Source: Micromonospora musae (lineage in GTDB: Bacteria > Actinomycetota > Actinomycetes > Mycobacteriales > Micromonosporaceae). Taken from it: DNA of 64,000 nt. The translations under genes were made by a program, and so were the position numbers. Where the stretch lies: the NCBI RefSeq assembly GCF_003626635.1, contig NZ_RAZT01000003.1, forward strand, positions 310,001 through 374,000. Direction: 5' to 3'. Shown piece after piece: positions 54,198 through 63,025 of this stretch. The stretch's first letter is position 1. Every line of letters starts with the position of its first letter. A model generated the notes under the pieces. It made no database searches. It worked only from the letters and a program-made list of their open reading frames with translations, and was not told the origin of the DNA.

Positions 54198-54686
54198 ATG
54201 CAGCCACACCCCAACGTACGAGCGGTGCAGGACGCGCTCGCCGACGCGAAGGCCCGGGACGCCGCCGGCGCCCCCAGCGCCGTACGCCTACTGCCCGAGG
54301 CGGTGCACACCGCGGCGGCGGCCGCCGAGGCGCTCGGCGTCGACGTCGGGCAGATCGCCAACTCGCTCATCTTCGAGGCCGACGGCGAGCCGCTGCTCGT
54401 GCTGACCTCCGGCGCGCACCGGGTGGACATCGCCGGCCTGGCCGCGTCGATCGGGTTCACCCGGCTGCACCGGGCCACCCCGGAGTTCGTCCGGGAGCAC
54501 ACCGGCCAGCCGATCGGCGGTGTCGCCCCGCTCGGGCACCCGCGACCGCTGCGCACCCTGGTGGACACCGCGCTCGCCGCGTACCAGGAGATCTGGGCCG
54601 CCGGCGGCGTACCTCAGGCGGTCTTCCCGACCACCTACGACGAGTTGCTCCGGATCACCGCCGGCGCTCCCGCCGAGGTGGCGTGA
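54198..54686 (+). CDS. YbaK/EbsC family aminoacyl-tRNA deacylase
   Basis: A protein of 162 residues: TAAAAAEALGVDVGQIANSLIF, LVLTSGAHRVDIAGLAASIG and a C-terminal IGGVAPLGHPRPLRTLVD, the pattern of YbaK/ProX editing domains. Members hydrolyse mischarged tRNA such as Cys-tRNA(Pro). The exact substrate is unknown. The ATG at 54198 lies 7 nt after an AAGAAT box, and a slightly earlier ATG (54189) is the alternative. The carotenoid genes follow after 99 bp. Confidence 0.87.
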   Translation: MQPHPNVRAVQDALADAKARDAAGAPSAVRLLPEAVHTAAAAAEALGVDVGQIANSLIFEADGEPLLVLTSGAHRVDIAGLAASIGFTRLHRATPEFVREHTGQPIGGVAPLGHPRPLRTLVDTALAAYQEIWAAGGVPQAVFPTTYDELLRITAGAPAEVA

Positions 54687-54785
54687 GGGAGCGGAGCGCG
54701 TGAACCGTCAGGCACAGCAGCGCGGCGCCGCGCGCCACCGCCCGGCGAAACACAGCGGTGACGTGCGGCGAAGCGGGGCGGCGGC

Positions 54786-55517
54786 GTGAACGACGTCCCG
54801 GAGCTCGTCACACTGCACGTGTGGCGGACCGCCCCGGCGGCGCTGCCCCGGGCGCTGGCCCGGATGGCGCTCGACCCGCGCCGGCTACGCGCCACCGCGG
54901 GCGTACGGTTCGGCAAGCTGCTCGGCACCGGGACCGGCACCGGCTTCGGGCCGGGCGACGCCGACCCGACCCGATGGGCGGCGCTGACCGTCTGGGACTC
55001 CCCCGCCGCGGCGAGCGGCTTCGACGACACACCCGTCGGCCGGGCCTGGGCGCGGATCGCCCGGGCCGCCGTCCGGGTCGACCTGCGCCCGCTGTCCAGC
55101 CGGGGCGAGTGGTCACGCCGCCGCCCGTTCGGCGAACCCTCCGGCGGCCACGTCGACGGTCCGGTGCTCGCCCTGACCCGGGCCCGGCTACGGGCCCGCC
55201 GGGCGGTCACCTTCTGGCGGGCGGTGCCACCGGTGGCCGCCGCCCTGCGCGGCGCACCCGGGCTGCTGGCCCGGTTCGGCGTCGGCGAGGCCCCGCTGGG
55301 CTGGCAGGGCACGGTGAGTGTGTGGCGCGCCCCGGCGGACCTCGTGGCGTTCGCGTACCGTCACCCGGAGCACCGCGCGGCGATCACGCGTACCCCCACC
55401 GAGGGGTGGTACGCCGAGGAGCTCTTCGCGCGGTTCGAGATACGCGACGTGGTCGGTGATCGCACGGTGCTGGGCTGGGTCACGGACGACGAGGACACCA
55501 GAGGTGGGTGGGCATGA
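54786..55517 (+). CDS. CrtA-like (spheroidene monooxygenase family) protein
   Basis: A protein of 243 residues. LVTLHVWRTAPAALPRALARM at the start, FGKLLGTGTGTGFG, RWAALTVWDSPAAASGF, LTRARLRARRAVTFWRAVPP and RTPTEGWYAEELFARFEI fit the spheroidene monooxygenase (CrtA) family of haem enzymes that put keto groups on carotenoids. Its place before cruF, cruG and crtD supports a carotenoid role, but the reaction here is inferred. It starts at GTG without a strong ribosome site. The end overlaps the GNAT gene as ATGA. Confidence 0.78.
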   Translation: MNDVPELVTLHVWRTAPAALPRALARMALDPRRLRATAGVRFGKLLGTGTGTGFGPGDADPTRWAALTVWDSPAAASGFDDTPVGRAWARIARAAVRVDLRPLSSRGEWSRRRPFGEPSGGHVDGPVLALTRARLRARRAVTFWRAVPPVAAALRGAPGLLARFGVGEAPLGWQGTVSVWRAPADLVAFAYRHPEHRAAITRTPTEGWYAEELFARFEIRDVVGDRTVLGWVTDDEDTRGGWA

Positions 55518-56065
55518 GGTTGGTGCGGTGGACCCCGGACGATCTCGTCCGACGGCTGGACGACGTCGTGGCCGTCTACGGCGAGGCGATGGGTTACCGG
55601 ACCGACCTGCTGGAGGCCCGGCGCGGCTACATCGCCACCCACGTACGCCGGCCCGGGTTCCGTGCCGTGGCCAGCCTGACCAGCGAGGGTCACCTGGCCG
55701 GGTTCGGGTACGGCTACCTCGGCGCCGCCGGGCAGTGGTGGCACGACCAGGTACTGCGGGCGCTGGACCCGGCGGCCCGGCAGCGCTGGCTGACCAGCTG
55801 CTTCGAGGTGGTCGAGCTGCACGTCCGGCCGCCGGCGCAGGGGCACGGCCTGGGTGCCGGGCAGCTTCGCGCGCTGCTCACCCTGGCCGAGGGAGCCACC
55901 ACCCTGCTCTCCACCCCGGAGGCCGACGAGCGGACGTCGCGGGCCTGGCGGCTGTACCGGCGGTTCGGCTTCACCGACGTGCTGCGCGACTTCCAGTTCC
56001 CCGGCGACGAACGGCCGTTCGGCGTGCTGGGGCGGGACCTGCCCCTCGACCGTCCGGCCGCATGA
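55514..56065 (+). CDS. GNAT family N-acetyltransferase
   Basis: A protein of 183 residues. The GNAT core is VVELHVRPPAQGHGLGAGQLRALL (acetyl-CoA loop pattern), with ASLTSEGHLAGFGYGYLG before it and SRAWRLYRRFGFTDVLRDF after it. The substrate is unknown. It is inserted in a carotenoid operon with ATGA overlaps on both sides, so it is co-translated with crtA-like and cruF. Whether it modifies the pigment or is just a passenger cannot be told. The ATG at 55514 has GAGGTGG upstream. Confidence 0.85.
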   Translation: MRLVRWTPDDLVRRLDDVVAVYGEAMGYRTDLLEARRGYIATHVRRPGFRAVASLTSEGHLAGFGYGYLGAAGQWWHDQVLRALDPAARQRWLTSCFEVVELHVRPPAQGHGLGAGQLRALLTLAEGATTLLSTPEADERTSRAWRLYRRFGFTDVLRDFQFPGDERPFGVLGRDLPLDRPAA

Positions 56066-56931
56066 TCCGCCGGCGACTGCCCTGGGCGCTGCTGGCCGTC
56101 CTGGTACTCGCCCAGATCTGCTACCCGCTGACCGACGGCCCGCTCCGGGCCCGGCTGACCGTGGCCACCGTCGGCCTCGGCTACCTGCTCTCGGTCGGCC
56201 ACGCCCTGCTCAGCCGGGGCCCACGCACCGCGGCGGCGCTGGTCGCGGTGGCCACCGGCGGCGGGTTCGCCGTGGAGGCGGTCGGGGTCGCCACCGGGGT
56301 CCCGTTCGGCAGCTACGACTACTCCGGCGAGCTGGGCCCGAAGGTGGCCGGCGTGCCACTGATCATCCCGCTGGCCTGGACCTGGATGGCCTGGCCCGCC
56401 TGGCTGGCGGCTGTACGGCTCAGCACCGCGCCGGGCGGCCAGCCCGCCGCTCCCCCGGCGCCGGGTCCGGCCGCCGGCCGGCTCGCGCTGCGGCGGATCG
56501 CGCTCGCCGCGACGGGGCTGGCCACCTGGGACCTCTTCCTCGACCCGCAGATGGTGGCCGAGGGCTACTGGCGGTGGCGGGACGTCGGCTGGGCCCTGCC
56601 CGGCCTGCCCGGCGTCCCCGTCAGCAACTACCTCGGCTGGCTGCTCTTCGCGGTGCTGCTGATGAGCGCGCTGCCCGCGCTGGCCGGGCCGGCCGCGACG
56701 GTCACCGACGGCCGGGACACCCCGATGTTCGCGCTCTACCTCTGGACGTACGCCTCCAGCGTGCTGGCCCACGCGGTCTTCCTGGGCCTGCCGGCCTCGG
56801 CGCTCTGGGGCGCGGCCGGCATGGGGGTGACCGCCGTGCCGCTGGCGGCGGCGCTGCTGCGGGCCCACCGGGCCGGCGGACCGCCCCGACCGTGGCGACC
56901 GCAGCCCTCCGGAGTCGACGCGACCGCATGA
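56062..56931 (+). CDS. cruF: Carotenoid 1',2'-hydratase CruF
   Basis: A protein of 289 residues with about seven to eight membrane helices. Family motifs include AVATGGGFAVEAVGVATGVPFGSYDY, PLIIPLAWTWMAWPAWL and ATWDLFLDPQMVAEGYWRW, plus VSNYLGWLLFAVLL. CruF hydrates the psi end of linear carotenoids at C-1',2'. It starts and ends in ATGA overlaps (GNAT before, cruG after). A Pro-rich cytoplasmic tail ends the protein. Confidence 0.88.
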   Translation: MIRRRLPWALLAVLVLAQICYPLTDGPLRARLTVATVGLGYLLSVGHALLSRGPRTAAALVAVATGGGFAVEAVGVATGVPFGSYDYSGELGPKVAGVPLIIPLAWTWMAWPAWLAAVRLSTAPGGQPAAPPAPGPAAGRLALRRIALAATGLATWDLFLDPQMVAEGYWRWRDVGWALPGLPGVPVSNYLGWLLFAVLLMSALPALAGPAATVTDGRDTPMFALYLWTYASSVLAHAVFLGLPASALWGAAGMGVTAVPLAAALLRAHRAGGPPRPWRPQPSGVDATA

Positions 56932-58055
56932 CCGCCCTGATCGCGCTCGTCCTCGGCGTGGCCGTGTTGACCGGCCACACCCTGGTCAACGCCGCCCGCT
57001 GGCTGCGCCGCCCGGCCGTGCCGCCGGGCGAGGTGACCGAGCCGGTGGCGGTGCTGCTGCCGCTGCGGAACGAGGCCGAGCGGGTGGGTCCGTGCCTGCG
57101 CGCGCTGCTCGACCAGCGGGCGGTGCCGGGGCTGCGGATCGTGGTGCTCGACGACGGTTCCACCGACGGCACGGCCGACGTGGTCCGGGCGATCGCCGGC
57201 GGCGACCCGCGGGTCACCCTGCTCACCGGGGCCACCCCGCCGCCGGGCTGGCTGGGCAAGCCGTACGCCTGCTGGCAGCTGGCCGAACGGGCCGACCCGG
57301 CGGCGACCGCGCTGGTCTTCGTCGACGCCGACGTGGTGCTCGCCCCGTACGCCGTGGCGGCGGCGGTCACCGAACTGCGCTCGGCCGACGTGGCGCTGCT
57401 GTCGGCGTACCCCCGGATCGTGGTGGCGACGGCGGCCGACCGGCTGGTCCAGCCGCTGCTGCAGTGGCTGTGGTTGACCTTCCTGCCGCTGCGGGCGATG
57501 GAGCGTTCGCCGCGGCCGTCGCTGGCCGCGGCGGGCGGGCAGTTCCTGGTCGTCGACCGCGCCGGCTACCTGCGGGCGGGTGGGCACGCCGCGGTCGCCG
57601 GCCGGGTCCTGGAGGACATCGAGCTGGCCCGGGCGGTCAAGCGCGCGGGCGACCGGATCGCGCTCGCCGACGCCTCACGGTTGGCCGCCTGCCGGATGTA
57701 CGCGGACTGGCGGCAGCTGCGCGACGGCTACTCGAAGTCGCTCTGGGCCACGTTCGGTCATCCGGGCGCCGCCGCCGCCGTGCTGGCAGTGCTGCTCCTG
57801 CTCTACACCGCGCCGCCGCTGCTGGCGGTGGCCGCGCTGGTCGCCGGGTCGACGCCGGCGGCGCTGGTGGCCGCGGCGGCGTACCTGCTCGGCGTGGCCG
57901 GGCGGGTGGTGACCGCCCGGGCGACCGGGGGCCGGTGGTGGCCCGACGCGCTGGCACACCCCGTGTCGGTCGTGTTCCTCGGTTGGCTGACCCTGCGGTC
58001 GTACCATCTGCGGAAGCGGCGGCGGTTGTCCTGGCGGGGCCGCCCGGTCAGCTAG
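56928..58055 (+). CDS. cruG: Family 2 glycosyltransferase, CruG-like
   Basis: A protein of 375 residues. One N-terminal membrane helix is followed by the GT-A domain, with LPLRNEAERVGPCLRALLDQ, VVLDDGSTDGTADVV, VFVDADVVLAP (DxD), VLEDIELARAVKRAG (catalytic ED) and RMYADWRQLRDGYSKSLWA. Membrane helices close the C-terminus. CruG transfers a sugar to the 2'-OH made after CruF action, so it probably glycosylates the carotenoid. The gap to crtD is 10 bp. Confidence 0.86.
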   Translation: MTALIALVLGVAVLTGHTLVNAARWLRRPAVPPGEVTEPVAVLLPLRNEAERVGPCLRALLDQRAVPGLRIVVLDDGSTDGTADVVRAIAGGDPRVTLLTGATPPPGWLGKPYACWQLAERADPAATALVFVDADVVLAPYAVAAAVTELRSADVALLSAYPRIVVATAADRLVQPLLQWLWLTFLPLRAMERSPRPSLAAAGGQFLVVDRAGYLRAGGHAAVAGRVLEDIELARAVKRAGDRIALADASRLAACRMYADWRQLRDGYSKSLWATFGHPGAAAAVLAVLLLLYTAPPLLAVAALVAGSTPAALVAAAAYLLGVAGRVVTARATGGRWWPDALAHPVSVVFLGWLTLRSYHLRKRRRLSWRGRPVS

Positions 58056-58065
58056 GAGGCGCGTG

Positions 58066-59550
58066 ATGGCGCGGATCGTGGTCGTCGGCGCCGGCGTGGG
58101 CGGGCTGGCCACCGCCGCCCGGCTGGCCGCCACCGGGCACGAGGTGACCGTGTTCGAGCGGGCCGACACGGTCGGCGGCAAGCTGGGCCGCCACGTGCAC
58201 GACACCCCGGCCGGCCCGTTCCACTTCGACACCGGGCCGAGCCTGCTCACCCTCCCCGAGGTCTTCGCCGACCTGTTCGAGGCGACCGGGGCGAAGCTCG
58301 ACGAGTACCTGGACCTGACGCCGCTCGACCCGATCGTCCGCCACGTCTTCCCGGACGGGTCCACGCTGGACTCCTGCGCCGACCCGGCCGAGTTCGCCGC
58401 CCGGATCGGCGCGACCCTCGGCGACCGGGCGGCAGCCGACTGGCAGCGGCTCTGGCGGCGCGCCGCCCGGGTGTGGGCGGCCTCCTCCCGGGACGTGCTG
58501 CGCCGACCGATCGACTCCCCACGGGACCTGGCGGCGCTGGCCTGGCGGCTCGGCGACCTGACCGCCATCGCGCCGGGCCGGACGCTGCGCGGTCTGGGCC
58601 GCCGGCACCTCACCGACCCGCGGCTGCGGATGCTGCTCGACCGGTACGCCACGTACACCGGCGCCGACCCGCGGCGCGCACCGGCCGCGCTGGTCGCGGT
58701 CCCGTACGCCGAGCTGACGTACGGCGGCTGGTACCTGCGCGGTGGACTGGGCACACTCGCCGATGCGCTGCTGTCGCGCTGCCTGGACCTCGGGGTGGTC
58801 GTGCAGACCGGCACCACGGTGACGCGGATCGACGCGGCGGGCGGCCGGGTGCACGCCGTACGCCTCGCCGGGGTCACCGCGCCGGTCCCCGCCGACGTGG
58901 TCGTGGCCAACTGCGACGCGCTCACCCTCTACCGGGACCTGCTGCCCAGCCCGCGCCGGCTGGCCGGGCTCACCGACCGCAGCCTGGCCGGGTTCGTGCT
59001 GCTGCTCGGGGTGGCCGGCGCCAGCGGGCTGGCCCACCACAACGTGTTCTTCCCCGCCGACTACGACGCCGAGTTCGACGCGGTCTTCGGCGACCCGGGC
59101 CGGGGAGTGCGGGCCCGCCCGGCCGCCGACCCGACGGTCCTCGTCACCGTCGCCGACGATCCACTGGTCCGGCCGGACGGCCACGAGGCGTGGTTCGTGC
59201 TGGTCAACGCGGCACGCCAGGGCACTTCGACGGGCGCGGTGGACTGGCGTCGCCCCGGCCTCGCGCAGGCGTACGCCGACCGGGTGCTGGAGGTGCTGGC
59301 GGCGCGCGGCGTCGACGTACGGGACCGGCTGCTGTTCCAGGAGATCCGCACCCCGGCCGACCTGGACGCCTCGACCGGCGCGCCGGGCGGGGCGATCTAC
59401 GGCACCGCCGGGGGCCTGCTCCGACCGGCCAACCGCGGCCCGGTGCACGGGCTGTGGCTGGTCGGCGGCTCCGGCCATCCCGGCGGTGGCCTGCCGATGG
59501 TGACCCTCTCCGCCCAGATCGTCGCCACCGACATCGGTCCCGCCGCGTAG
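58066..59550 (+). CDS. crtD: CrtI-family carotenoid desaturase, CrtD-like
   Basis: A protein of 494 residues. The N-terminal dinucleotide fold ARIVVVGAGVGGLATAARLA and FERADTVGGKLGRHVHD binds FAD. LLDRYATYTGADPRRAPA and a C-terminal GLWLVGGSGHPGGGLPMVTLSAQ complete the CrtI/CrtD pattern. Beside cruF and cruG it is most likely the C-3',4' desaturase CrtD rather than the main phytoene desaturase CrtI; sequence alone does not separate them with certainty. The ATG at 58066 has AGGAGG upstream. Confidence 0.85.
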   Translation: MARIVVVGAGVGGLATAARLAATGHEVTVFERADTVGGKLGRHVHDTPAGPFHFDTGPSLLTLPEVFADLFEATGAKLDEYLDLTPLDPIVRHVFPDGSTLDSCADPAEFAARIGATLGDRAAADWQRLWRRAARVWAASSRDVLRRPIDSPRDLAALAWRLGDLTAIAPGRTLRGLGRRHLTDPRLRMLLDRYATYTGADPRRAPAALVAVPYAELTYGGWYLRGGLGTLADALLSRCLDLGVVVQTGTTVTRIDAAGGRVHAVRLAGVTAPVPADVVVANCDALTLYRDLLPSPRRLAGLTDRSLAGFVLLLGVAGASGLAHHNVFFPADYDAEFDAVFGDPGRGVRARPAADPTVLVTVADDPLVRPDGHEAWFVLVNAARQGTSTGAVDWRRPGLAQAYADRVLEVLAARGVDVRDRLLFQEIRTPADLDASTGAPGGAIYGTAGGLLRPANRGPVHGLWLVGGSGHPGGGLPMVTLSAQIVATDIGPAA

Positions 59551-59574
59551 CCCACTTCCGCCGCGGCGGGCGTC

Positions 59575-60264
59575 TCAGCCCGCCTCGATCAGGGCCCGGC
59601 GGACGGCGGCGAGGAGCTGCCCCAGCCCGAAGCCGGCGAGCAGCACCCAGACCGCGGTCGCCATGGTGATGGTGCCGGCCGCGAGATCCGGCTCGATCAG
59701 CCCGGCCAGCCCGGCGACCAGCAGACCACCCAGGGCGACCAGGACCCGGGTTGGGCGCTCCCCCACCGTCACCGCGCCGATCTCCCGCATCCCGGCGGAG
59801 ACCGCCCGGGCCCGCACGTACTCGTGCAGCCAGGAGAGCGCACCACCCGCCGCCGCCAGCGCGCCCGGCGCACCGACCAGCCAGAACGCCACCAGCCAGG
59901 CCGCCTCACCGATCCGGTCGGCCACCGAGTCGTAGACGTAGCCCAGCCGGGTGGTGCGCCCGGTGACCACCGCCACCGCGCCGTCGACGCTGTCCGCCAC
60001 CCCGGCGAGCAGCACGAACAGCGCCCCGAGGAAGGGCCCGTCGACCGGCTGCACGGCGAAGACCGGCACACAGACGCAGAGCAGCACGCCCGTCACCGTC
60101 ACCGCGGTGGGACCGACCCGCATCCGGCCCAGCACGTACCCGACGTGGTAGGCGAAGCGCAGCCAACCGCGCACGACGGGGGCGGCCTTGCGCGGGTCGA
60201 AGCCCCCGTGCAGCCGCGCCCACGCCGTGGCGTACTCGTCCCAGTTCAGCTGTGTGCCCACCAC
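59575..60264 (-). CDS. CDP-alcohol phosphatidyltransferase family membrane protein
   Basis: A protein of 229 residues with about six membrane helices. The CDP-OH-P motif is present in the form DSVDGAVAVVTGRTTRLGYV followed by YDSVADR; the usual AR after DG-x2 is changed to AV, so activity may be altered. The substrate alcohol is unknown. It converges with crtD (24-bp gap) and follows metF on the minus strand after 39 bp, so it is probably co-transcribed with metF. Confidence 0.8.
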   Translation of the reverse strand: MVGTQLNWDEYATAWARLHGGFDPRKAAPVVRGWLRFAYHVGYVLGRMRVGPTAVTVTGVLLCVCVPVFAVQPVDGPFLGALFVLLAGVADSVDGAVAVVTGRTTRLGYVYDSVADRIGEAAWLVAFWLVGAPGALAAAGGALSWLHEYVRARAVSAGMREIGAVTVGERPTRVLVALGGLLVAGLAGLIEPDLAAGTITMATAVWVLLAGFGLGQLLAAVRRALIEAG

Positions 60265-60303
60265 TGACCAACCGTCGCAGGCCGGATCAGGTGTCGCCAG
60301 GTG

Positions 60304-61221
60304 TCACGTGCGTGCCTGCACCCGGAGGTTCTGCCAGACCTCCCGGGTGGCGGTGGAGCGGTTGAGGGTGATGAAGTGGATCCCCGGCACTCCCTCGTCG
60401 AGCAGCCGAGCGCACATCTCGCTGGCCTGCTCGACCCCGAGCCGGCGGACCGCCTCGGGGTCGTCGGCCACCCGCGCGAACCGCTCGGCCAGCGCGGGCG
60501 GGAAGGGTGCCCCGGAGAGCTGGACGGACCGCTCGATGGTGGCCATCCGGGTCACCGGCATCACTCCGGCGAGGATCGGCGTGGCGCAGCCGGCGGCGGC
60601 CACCCGGTCCCGCAGCCGCAGGTAGTCGTCGGCGTCGAAGAACATCTGCGTGATGGCGAACTCGGCGCCGGCCCGGCACTTGCGGACGAAGTGCTCCGTG
60701 TCGCTGGTCACGTCGGGCGAGCGCGGGTGCTTGTACGGGAAGGCGGCGACGCCGACGCTGAAGTCGCCGGCCCCGCGGATCAGCTGGACGAGCTCCGCTG
60801 CGTAGCGCACGCCCTCGGGGTGGGCAACCCACTCGCCACCCGGGTTGCCCGGGGGGTCGCCGCGCACCGCGAGCACGTTACGCACCCCGACGCCGGCCAG
60901 CCGGCCGATCACGTGCCGCAGCTCGGCGACGGAGTGGTCGACCGCGGTGAGATGGGCCATCGGCAGCAGGGTGGTCTCGGTGGCGATCCGCTCGGTCACC
61001 GCGACGGTGGTGTCCCGGGTCGAACCACCGGCGCCGTAGGTGATGGAGACGAAGGACGGCCGCAGCGACTCCAGCTCCCGGATCGCCTGCCAGAGCAGGC
61101 GCTCACCCTCCGGTGTCTTGGGTGGGAAGAACTCGAACGAGAAGGTCGGCTGCCGCTCACGGATCAGCTCCCCGATCGCCGGCTGCGGATTGGGGAGGAC
61201 AGAGGGGAGACCGAGCGCCAC
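60304..61221 (-). CDS. metF: Methylenetetrahydrofolate reductase MetF
   Basis: A protein of 305 residues. [78 protein letters not shown] and [16 protein letters not shown] are diagnostic of MetF. It reduces 5,10-methylene-THF to 5-methyl-THF for methionine synthesis. The GTG start is preceded by TAGAGT at 6 nt, so its mRNA is probably leaderless. A CDP-alcohol transferase gene follows on the same strand. Confidence 0.96.
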   Translation of the reverse strand: MALGLPSVLPNPQPAIGELIRERQPTFSFEFFPPKTPEGERLLWQAIRELESLRPSFVSITYGAGGSTRDTTVAVTERIATETTLLPMAHLTAVDHSVAELRHVIGRLAGVGVRNVLAVRGDPPGNPGGEWVAHPEGVRYAAELVQLIRGAGDFSVGVAAFPYKHPRSPDVTSDTEHFVRKCRAGAEFAITQMFFDADDYLRLRDRVAAAGCATPILAGVMPVTRMATIERSVQLSGAPFPPALAERFARVADDPEAVRRLGVEQASEMCARLLDEGVPGIHFITLNRSTATREVWQNLRVQART

Positions 61222-61591
61222 GGTCCGACTCTAGCGGGCGACACCCGCCGGATCGGCGAGCTTCCCACCCGCTGGCGCCCCGTGCGGAGCCGGGTCCGGT
61301 GGCGGTGCACGTCCCGGCCGGTCGGCGGGACGGGACGGCGCGCGGACGCGGGCGACGCCGAGGACGCGCCGGAACGCGGGCGGCCCGGCGGACGAGGGCG
61401 GCCCGCAAGGCGCGGCGGACGCGGGCGGCGCGGGAAAGCGTCGTACCCCCGGGGTATCCAATGGGCAGCGCGGGTGGAGCCGGTCGGGGCCGGACTCCAC
61501 GGGGGGCCGTGCGGGGGTCGCCGTTGTCAGCGGTGGCGCGGGCGTCCGGTGGGCGGTCGCGCCGCCGCACCCGTGACCATCCGGAGGCCCG
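61222..61591. other. metF / XRE-regulator divergent gap (370 bp)
   Basis: Besides the metF promoter it contains GACGCGGGCGGC-type short repeats (about 61335-61440), a GTACCCCCGGGGTAT palindrome at about 61443-61457 and TTGTCA near 61524. No gene is supported. Confidence 0.5.
61228..61233 (-). promoter_or_regulatory. -10 box of leaderless metF promoter
   Basis: TAGAGT on the minus strand, 6 nt before the GTG at 61221. Confidence 0.55.
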
Positions 61592-62962
61592 ATGACCTCG
61601 CCCCCGCCCGGCGGCCCGCTGCTGCTCGGGCCGCTGCTCACCCAGCTCCGGCTGGCCCGCGGCTGGAGTCAGCGGCGCACCGCCGCCGAGCTCTGCGCCG
61701 TGGCCGGCGTGCCGACCCTGAGCCGGCACGAGGTGTCCCGGTGGGAGCGGCAGGTGCGGGTGCCCGGCGACTTCTGGCTGCGCTGGCTCGCCGTCGTGCT
61801 CGCCGCGCCGCTCGAGCTGCTGACCGACGCGGCGACCAGCGCGCGCCGGCTCGCCCCGCCGACCGGGCCGACCGGCGTCGCCCGGTCCCGCGCCGCGCTG
61901 CTCGCCCTGGCCCAGCGGTGGCGGGCCGACCCACGCGCCGAACTGCTGGTCGCCGCGCCCGGGCGGCTCGCCGGGCCGGACGTGCCGGGCGGCGGGTTCG
62001 AGCCGGCGCCACCGATCCTCTCCGACGGCGCGGCCCGGTCGCCCGAGGAGGCGTACGCCGCCGACCTGGCCGGGCTGCGGCGCCTCGACGACCTGTCCGG
62101 CGGGGCCGACCTCGCACCGCTCGGCACGGACCGGCTCCGCCGGGTGGCGCGGGCGCTGCCCCGGTCCGGTCCGGCGGGCCGCCGGCGGTTGCTGCCCCTG
62201 CTCGCCGAGGCGGCCCAGCTCGCCGGTTGGCTCGCCGCCGACGCCGGTGACCCGAGCGCCGGTCTGGACGCGTACCGGCTCGGGCTGCGCGCCGCCGCGG
62301 CCGCCGGCGACCCGGCCCTCGCCGGGCACGTGCTCGGCTCGGCCAGTCACCTGCTCGCCGACGCCGGGGATCCCGAGGGCGCCCTCCTGCTGGCCCGCAC
62401 CGCGCACGCGGGCGGCCGACGGTGGGCCAGCCCCGGGCTGCGTGCCCTGTTGCTGCACCGGGTGGCGTTCGCCGCGGCCCTCGCGGGGCGGCCGGAGGCG
62501 GCCGGGCAGGCCCTCCGCGCCGCCGACCTGGCCACCACGGCTCCCGCCGCCGGGCACGAACCGTCCTGGCTCTACTGGCTCGACGCGCCGGAGCTGACGG
62601 CGATGACCGGGCGCACCCTGGTCGCCCTCGGGCGGCCCCGGCGGGTCGAGGCGTTGCTGGCCGGGGCGGCCCGGGAGCGCGGGCGTCCGCGTCGCGCGGC
62701 GGTGTACGGCGGTTGGCTGGCCCGCGGCTACCTCCAGCTCGGTGAGGTGGAGCTGGCCTGCGAGGTGGCGGGGGCGGCCCTCGTCGACGCGATCCGTGCC
62801 GGGTCGCCTCGGGCCTCGGCCCAGCTGACCGAGGTACGGCGTGGCCTGGCCGCGCACCGGCGGGCGCCGGCGGTCCGTCGTCACATGACGTTGGTCACCA
62901 CGACCCGCCCCTATCTGCCTCGCCCGCCCTCGTCCGGGCGGGTGCGGGATCGGCGCCGGTGA
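61592..62962 (+). CDS. XRE-family regulator with TPR-like C-terminus
   Basis: A protein of 456 residues. The helix-turn-helix is at about 15-65 (TQLRLARGWSQRRTAAELC, then PTLSRHEVSRWERQVRVPG). A long helical region follows, Leu/Ala-rich with repeated helices (GLDAYRLGLRAAAAAGDPAL, GALLLARTAHAGGRRW), as in actinobacterial XRE/TPR proteins. The target genes are unknown. The neighbouring synthase gene could be one of them (inference). The ATG has GGAGG upstream. Confidence 0.85.
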   Translation: MTSPPPGGPLLLGPLLTQLRLARGWSQRRTAAELCAVAGVPTLSRHEVSRWERQVRVPGDFWLRWLAVVLAAPLELLTDAATSARRLAPPTGPTGVARSRAALLALAQRWRADPRAELLVAAPGRLAGPDVPGGGFEPAPPILSDGAARSPEEAYAADLAGLRRLDDLSGGADLAPLGTDRLRRVARALPRSGPAGRRRLLPLLAEAAQLAGWLAADAGDPSAGLDAYRLGLRAAAAAGDPALAGHVLGSASHLLADAGDPEGALLLARTAHAGGRRWASPGLRALLLHRVAFAAALAGRPEAAGQALRAADLATTAPAAGHEPSWLYWLDAPELTAMTGRTLVALGRPRRVEALLAGAARERGRPRRAAVYGGWLARGYLQLGEVELACEVAGAALVDAIRAGSPRASAQLTEVRRGLAAHRRAPAVRRHMTLVTTTRPYLPRPPSSGRVRDRRR

Positions 62963-62977
62963 GCTACGGCTCGCCTT

Positions 62978-62993
62978 GATACTGGCGGGTATC
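62978..62993 (+). promoter_or_regulatory. Inverted repeat upstream of the polyprenyl synthase gene
   Basis: GATAC-TGGCGG-GTATC, perfect 5-bp half sites, about 20 bp before the -10 box. Could be an operator. Too short to be certain. Confidence 0.35.
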
Positions 62994-63013
62994 GCATGCC
63001 CGACCCGACCGGC

Positions 63014-63019
63014 TAGCGT
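63014..63019 (+). promoter_or_regulatory. -10 box of leaderless polyprenyl synthase promoter
   Basis: TAGCGT followed by 6 nt and the GTG at 63026. Confidence 0.5.
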
Positions 63020-63025
63020 TCACGC

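Noticed and set aside
54700..54789. 29-residue frame between ybaK and the crtA-like gene
   Set aside because: It overlaps the next GTG but lacks a ribosome site and any distinctive sequence; probably chance.
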